In this document: positions 60,887-64,000 of the stretch, one piece after another
Layout: the number at the start of each line of letters is the position of its first letter
How positions within the stretch are numbered: the stretch's first letter is position 1
Origin: Romboutsia_C sp015668195
GTDB lineage: Bacteria > Bacillota > Clostridia > Peptostreptococcales > Peptostreptococcaceae
Length of the DNA: 64,000 nucleotides
Reading direction: 5' to 3'
Assembly (NCBI RefSeq): GCF_015668195.1
Contig: NZ_JADPFC010000002.1
Span: forward strand, 124,001 to 188,000
Notes under the pieces: model-generated
The model's database searches: none
Seen by the model: the letters and a program-made list of their open reading frames with translations, nothing else
What the model was told of the DNA's origin: nothing
Position numbers and translations under genes: made by a program

Positions 60887-61651
60887 TTATTTTATTACTC
60901 CATCAAGAGGATTTGTAGTTTCTCCATTTAATAAAATCTCAAAGTGTACATGATTACCAGTTGAATTCCCTGTACTTCCAACTTCTGCTATAGCTTGTCC
61001 TTTTTTTACTATATCACCTTTATTAACTCTATTATATGAGTTATGTGCATATACTGTTGTTTTTCCATCAAAATGCTTTATCTTTACAACATTACCGTAT
61101 CCATTTTGACTACCAGAAAAATCTACTATTCCATCATCACTAGCTAATATTTCAGTAGATTTAGGAGCAGGTATATCTATTCCTCTATGGAAATTTGCTT
61201 TTTTGGTTATTGGATGTATTCTTTGTCCATATGTAGAGCTTATTTCATGATATGATTTTAATGGCCACATACCAGGTATAAAACTTAAGTTATTTTTATC
61301 TAAATATTCTTTCTTCTCTTTTTCTATGCTCTTTTGTATTTGTACGCTATTTGTAATTAGATTTTCTAATTCTTTTTCTAGTTCTTTTTTATTTTCTTGT
61401 AATGAATATTCTTTTTCTTCTACTAAATCCATATCTTCTTCTAAAAAGCTTATACTTATAACTTCTATAGATTCACTTTCTTCTTTTTTTAATTCTAAAT
61501 CTAGTTCATTTATTTTTTTAGATATTTCATTTTGCTTTTGTTGGTTTTCTATTAGCCTATCAATTTGTGATTCTGTTGATGCATGTACATTATTGTATGG
61601 CAAAATGCATACTAATAAAATTAACATATAAATAAATATATTTTTTCTCAT
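60887..61651 (-). CDS. Secreted M23-family metallopeptidase with coiled coil
   Basis: The 254-residue protein has a cleavable signal (IFIYMLILLVCILPYNNVHAS, about 5-25). A Glu/Lys-rich coiled coil spans about 27-120. The LytM/M23 domain at about 130-254 has GQRIHPITKKANFHRGIDIPAP (His and Asp zinc ligands), TVYAHNSYNRV and the final GNHVHFEILLNGETTNPLDG with the HxH pair. The arrangement is that of EnvC-like or lytic endopeptidases that cut cross-bridges in the wall. It is monocistronic. Confidence 0.93.
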   Translation of the reverse strand: MRKNIFIYMLILLVCILPYNNVHASTESQIDRLIENQQKQNEISKKINELDLELKKEESESIEVISISFLEEDMDLVEEKEYSLQENKKELEKELENLITNSVQIQKSIEKEKKEYLDKNNLSFIPGMWPLKSYHEISSTYGQRIHPITKKANFHRGIDIPAPKSTEILASDDGIVDFSGSQNGYGNVVKIKHFDGKTTVYAHNSYNRVNKGDIVKKGQAIAEVGSTGNSTGNHVHFEILLNGETTNPLDGVIK

Positions 61652-61810
61652 TTTTTCACTCCTTTTAAAACTATTTATTAGTATTAACTATTTTCTCCAT
61701 TTTTATTACATCTTTTATAATTTCGATAAAATTTATTTTTTGTTCAATTTAGTAATTATTGTTAGATAGTAAAGTAAACTTTCCTAATTTTTTATAATAA
61801 AAAATTTGTT

Positions 61811-61883
61811 TCGCTCATGTCTCCAACGACTTTATCAGTTGCTTGAGCGACGTGTCGGCGAAGCACTTCAAAGTGTCTTTTTT
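61811..61883. other. GC-rich structured element, possible small RNA or degenerate repeat
   Basis: In a genome where intergenic DNA is nearly all A/T this stretch is about half G/C. TCGCTCA (61811-61817) pairs with TGAGCGA (61844-61850), and CAAC/GTTG pair inside. Then GCACTTCAAAGTGT followed by a run of six T at 61878-61883 looks like a plus-strand intrinsic terminator. Reading the other way, the first hairpin is followed by an AACAAATTTTTT tract. The strand is therefore open. I do not recognise the RNA family. Confidence 0.5.
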
Positions 61884-61962
61884 ACGCTCTCCAAGCTGAT
61901 TGGTATTACTTAACTGCAATAATTACTCAAATTTTTTGAAGTATCATAATTTCCTTAATCAT

Positions 61963-61994
61963 AAAAAAGAGCTATTCTCTATTTGAGATAGCTC
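61963..61994 (-). terminator. Terminator of glnA
   Basis: GAGCTATTCTC pairs with GAGATAGCTC (one bulged base) and six T follow on the minus strand, seven bases past the stop codon. Confidence 0.85.
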
Positions 61995-62001
61995 CTTTGC
62001 T

Positions 62002-63900
62002 TTAGTAGATATTTTTTTTGTAATCTGCATATAGCACTTGAATATTTTCTATATATCCATTTAATTCTAATTGTAAATTTGATACTTTTTCAAAATCATT
62101 AGATTCTATAGCTTCTTTTATTTCTGTAAATAGTGATTTTTTAGTTAATGTATCTTTCATAACTTTAAACTTTATATCACATATTTTATTCCATGTAACT
62201 TCATCTAAGGCGTCCATATTTTCGTTATTATGTAATTTTACACAATTTCTTATTATTTCTCTATTATTTTGTATTATTCTATTATTTAATTCCTTTGTCC
62301 ACTTGTCTATAGCACCTGTCTTAAATGAATCTATTATAGCTTCTGTAAATACTCCTCCTTTTTTTAACACATCTACCTTAGATTTATTTATTTCTAGGTT
62401 TCTCATATTTTCATAAACAGTTGCTGGTGGTGATGAAAATCTTTCATTTCTCTCTTCAATTGTATAATACTCAAATACATCATTTTCATCTCTGTATGAT
62501 CTATTTTTTTCTAAATAGAAACTTTCTTCTCCTATCTCTTTAGATATTTCTCTTTCAAGTTCTTTAGTTGTTAATTTACTTTTAGCTACTGCTTTTATTC
62601 CATCTAACATAGTTTGGTAGCATCCAGCTATAACTAAGTATGTATTTGAAAGTGGATTTGGAGATCTTAATTCAAATCTTACTGTTTTAGGATTTTTAAT
62701 ATCTCTTACTAACCCTACTAATACAGATCTATTTCTTGATGGTAGTTTATAGCTATGACCTAAAGATGTAACTATACAAACAGGTGCTTCAAATCCTGGT
62801 ACAAGTCTATTAAATCCATCATTAGTTGATGTTACTATAGGATTTAATACTTCATAATTTTTAAGTATCCCCATAAGCGCTCCATAACCCATTTCACTTA
62901 CATAGTCTTCATTCATATCTCTTGGTGCAAATAGATTTTTTATGCTTCCATCTTTTAATTTTGCACTAACCCCTACATGAGTATGTTCTCCACTACCTGC
63001 AACTCCATGTATAGGTTTTGCTTTAAATGTTACTTCAAGCCCATGAGATGTAAATACATCTTCTATTATTTCCCTTACTAATAACTCATTGTCTGCTGTT
63101 TGTATAGGGCTAGAAAATTTCCATGATATTTCTAATTGCTCCATAGCATGATTAGTTTTACCATCTATACTTATAGAACTATTGATTCCCCCTACTTCTT
63201 TATGTGCCATTTCTGGATTTATTCCCATTTTTTGAAGTATTATTATTGACTTTTCTAGGCACGTTCTTATTATCCCGTGTGTTCTTTTCCAGTACTGTTC
63301 CTTTAAACTTTGAGATACTGATAATTTCTCTAAGTCAGCCTTATCTTCTGGAGTATTTACCCAAAACTCTAATTCAGTTGCAGCTGTTAGTATTATATCA
63401 TCTATATCATCTACTTTTTCTATTCCTATATTATTTATAAGATGTGGATATTCTCTAACTAATTCTATTATAGATTTTTTAAAATATTTTTCTGATTTTT
63501 TAAGTATTCCTCTTGAACAAACTTTTTTATTTTCATGTATTAAAAATGCAGGTATTCTAAGCGTACCTACAGGCAAATTAGTTTCTTCATCTATATGCTC
63601 AAAATTATAATCTATAAACCATGTACACTCTGTATCTGGCATTAAATCTACCTTAGCATTGTTTAATGTAGCTATATTATAAAGCTCAACACTTGAACCA
63701 TCAGTTTGAACTGCTGATTCTAAGAAATTGTCTATGTCATCTAAAAACAATTCCATAGGTATTTTTTCATCAGTTGCATTTCCACCTAAGTCAACTCCCA
63801 TTAATGATACAAACTTTATATGCTTATTTTTACTTAATATATCTCTAAGATTTTTTTCATTATGGTTATCTCTTTCTATTGTATATAATAGTTTTTGCAT
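62002..63900 (-). CDS. glnA: Glutamine synthetase, long form (about 630 residues)
   Basis: Glutamine synthetase forms glutamine from glutamate, ammonia and ATP. The 632-residue protein contains the GS catalytic elements in order: VQTDGSSVELYN, DLMPDTECTWFIDY, the ELEFW glutamate box, AHKEVGGINSSIS, KPIHGVAGSGEHTHVGVSA, FNRLVPGFEAPV, RNRSVLVGLVRD and VRFELRSPNPLSNTYLVIAG. At 632 residues it is far longer than the 440-470 of standard GSI; the extra residues are an insert near 170-215 and a C-terminal helical region of about 160 residues with no catalytic motif. This long form occurs in clostridia. Start ATG 63900 follows GGGGAG. No GlnR gene or operator is seen in the 100 bases upstream. Confidence 0.9.
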   Translation of the reverse strand: MQKLLYTIERDNHNEKNLRDILSKNKHIKFVSLMGVDLGGNATDEKIPMELFLDDIDNFLESAVQTDGSSVELYNIATLNNAKVDLMPDTECTWFIDYNFEHIDEETNLPVGTLRIPAFLIHENKKVCSRGILKKSEKYFKKSIIELVREYPHLINNIGIEKVDDIDDIILTAATELEFWVNTPEDKADLEKLSVSQSLKEQYWKRTHGIIRTCLEKSIIILQKMGINPEMAHKEVGGINSSISIDGKTNHAMEQLEISWKFSSPIQTADNELLVREIIEDVFTSHGLEVTFKAKPIHGVAGSGEHTHVGVSAKLKDGSIKNLFAPRDMNEDYVSEMGYGALMGILKNYEVLNPIVTSTNDGFNRLVPGFEAPVCIVTSLGHSYKLPSRNRSVLVGLVRDIKNPKTVRFELRSPNPLSNTYLVIAGCYQTMLDGIKAVAKSKLTTKELEREISKEIGEESFYLEKNRSYRDENDVFEYYTIEERNERFSSPPATVYENMRNLEINKSKVDVLKKGGVFTEAIIDSFKTGAIDKWTKELNNRIIQNNREIIRNCVKLHNNENMDALDEVTWNKICDIKFKVMKDTLTKKSLFTEIKEAIESNDFEKVSNLQLELNGYIENIQVLYADYKKNIY

Positions 63901-64000
63901 TTAAGCACACTCCCCTATAAGATATGTATTTTATACTGAAAAATATACACGACACTTAAAACTTTTATATTTTTATTTTTATAAATTATTTTGTTCGTGT

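Larger units (their letters stand above)
61652..62001. other. Intergenic region with a GC-rich structured element
   Basis: The 350 bases between the M23 and glutamine synthetase genes contain the M23 promoter region, a GC-rich structured element at 61811-61883, and the glnA terminator at 61963-61994. No ORF is supported. Confidence 0.75.

Noticed and set aside
1..64000. CRISPR array, tRNA, rRNA, IS element or prophage
   Set aside because: I saw no evenly spaced direct repeats, cloverleaf or TTCRA-type tRNA arms, rRNA motifs, transposase or integrase genes in the window.

Overview
The window is a 64-kb piece of a very AT-rich, Gram-positive, spore-forming clostridial chromosome. Intergenic DNA is almost pure A/T, coding density is high, Shine-Dalgarno sites are strong (AGGAGG-type), and GTG and TTG starts are common. 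A spore-coat peroxiredoxin-chitinase fusion of the CotE type, a PdaA cortex deacetylase, a GerMN lipoprotein, and lysine-riboswitch and T-box leaders together suggest Peptostreptococcaceae, that is, a relative of Clostridioides difficile such as Paraclostridium, Paeniclostridium or Romboutsia. That placement is inference from gene content. I see no tRNA, rRNA, CRISPR array, insertion sequence, prophage or replication origin, so this looks like core chromosome.

Layout. 1-6141: one minus-strand operon for p-aminobenzoate and folate synthesis (pabA-pabB-pabC-nucleotidyltransferase-folE-folP-folB-folK-aroF), read from a clear TTGACA/TATAAT promoter. 6.2-19.1 kb: mostly single genes, nearly all on the minus strand, each ended by its own hairpin. 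They include a secreted polysaccharide deacetylase, a CAP protein, a MORN-repeat protein, a YitT membrane protein, the LrgA/LrgB pair, a WG-repeat protein, two membrane-anchored TPR-like proteins, a VanW protein and a PP2C-type phosphatase. 19.2-24.6 kb: cotE behind a long perfect palindrome, RNase HI, a lysine-riboswitch-controlled NhaC-family transporter and a CaCA exchanger. 24.7-34.9 kb: a DinG-like helicase, PdaA, a PHP-type hydrolase, small membrane proteins, a second VanW protein and a radical SAM protein. 34.9-38.3 kb: a minus-strand group (TIM-barrel, cinA, HAD, DJ-1). 38.6-42.3 kb: an ABC-F ATPase and a T-box-controlled YjiH-family transporter.

42.4-64 kb: housekeeping and envelope genes. 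These are an isochorismatase-like hydrolase, RidA, glycerol kinase, TSCPD protein, parvulin isomerase, CBS pair, cold-shock protein, amidase, pyridoxal kinase-like protein, YlbF-like protein, a cysteine-rich coiled-coil protein, a GerMN lipoprotein, a PadR-DUF1700-DUF4097 module, a divergent second YjiH-like protein, a UgtP-like glycosyltransferase, an M23 peptidase and a large glutamine synthetase.

Themes that link the genes: folate/pABA supply; cell-envelope and spore-surface remodelling (two polysaccharide deacetylases, CAP, two VanW, M23, amidase, UgtP, CotE, GerMN, Cys-rich protein); and amino-acid-responsive RNA control of transporters. The points I find most worth a second look are the 28-bp palindrome that contains the cotE ribosome-binding site, the cysteine-rich coiled-coil protein, the nucleotidyltransferase inside the folate operon, the T-box that suggests a substrate class for a YjiH transporter, and a GC-rich structured element at about 61.81-61.88 kb.
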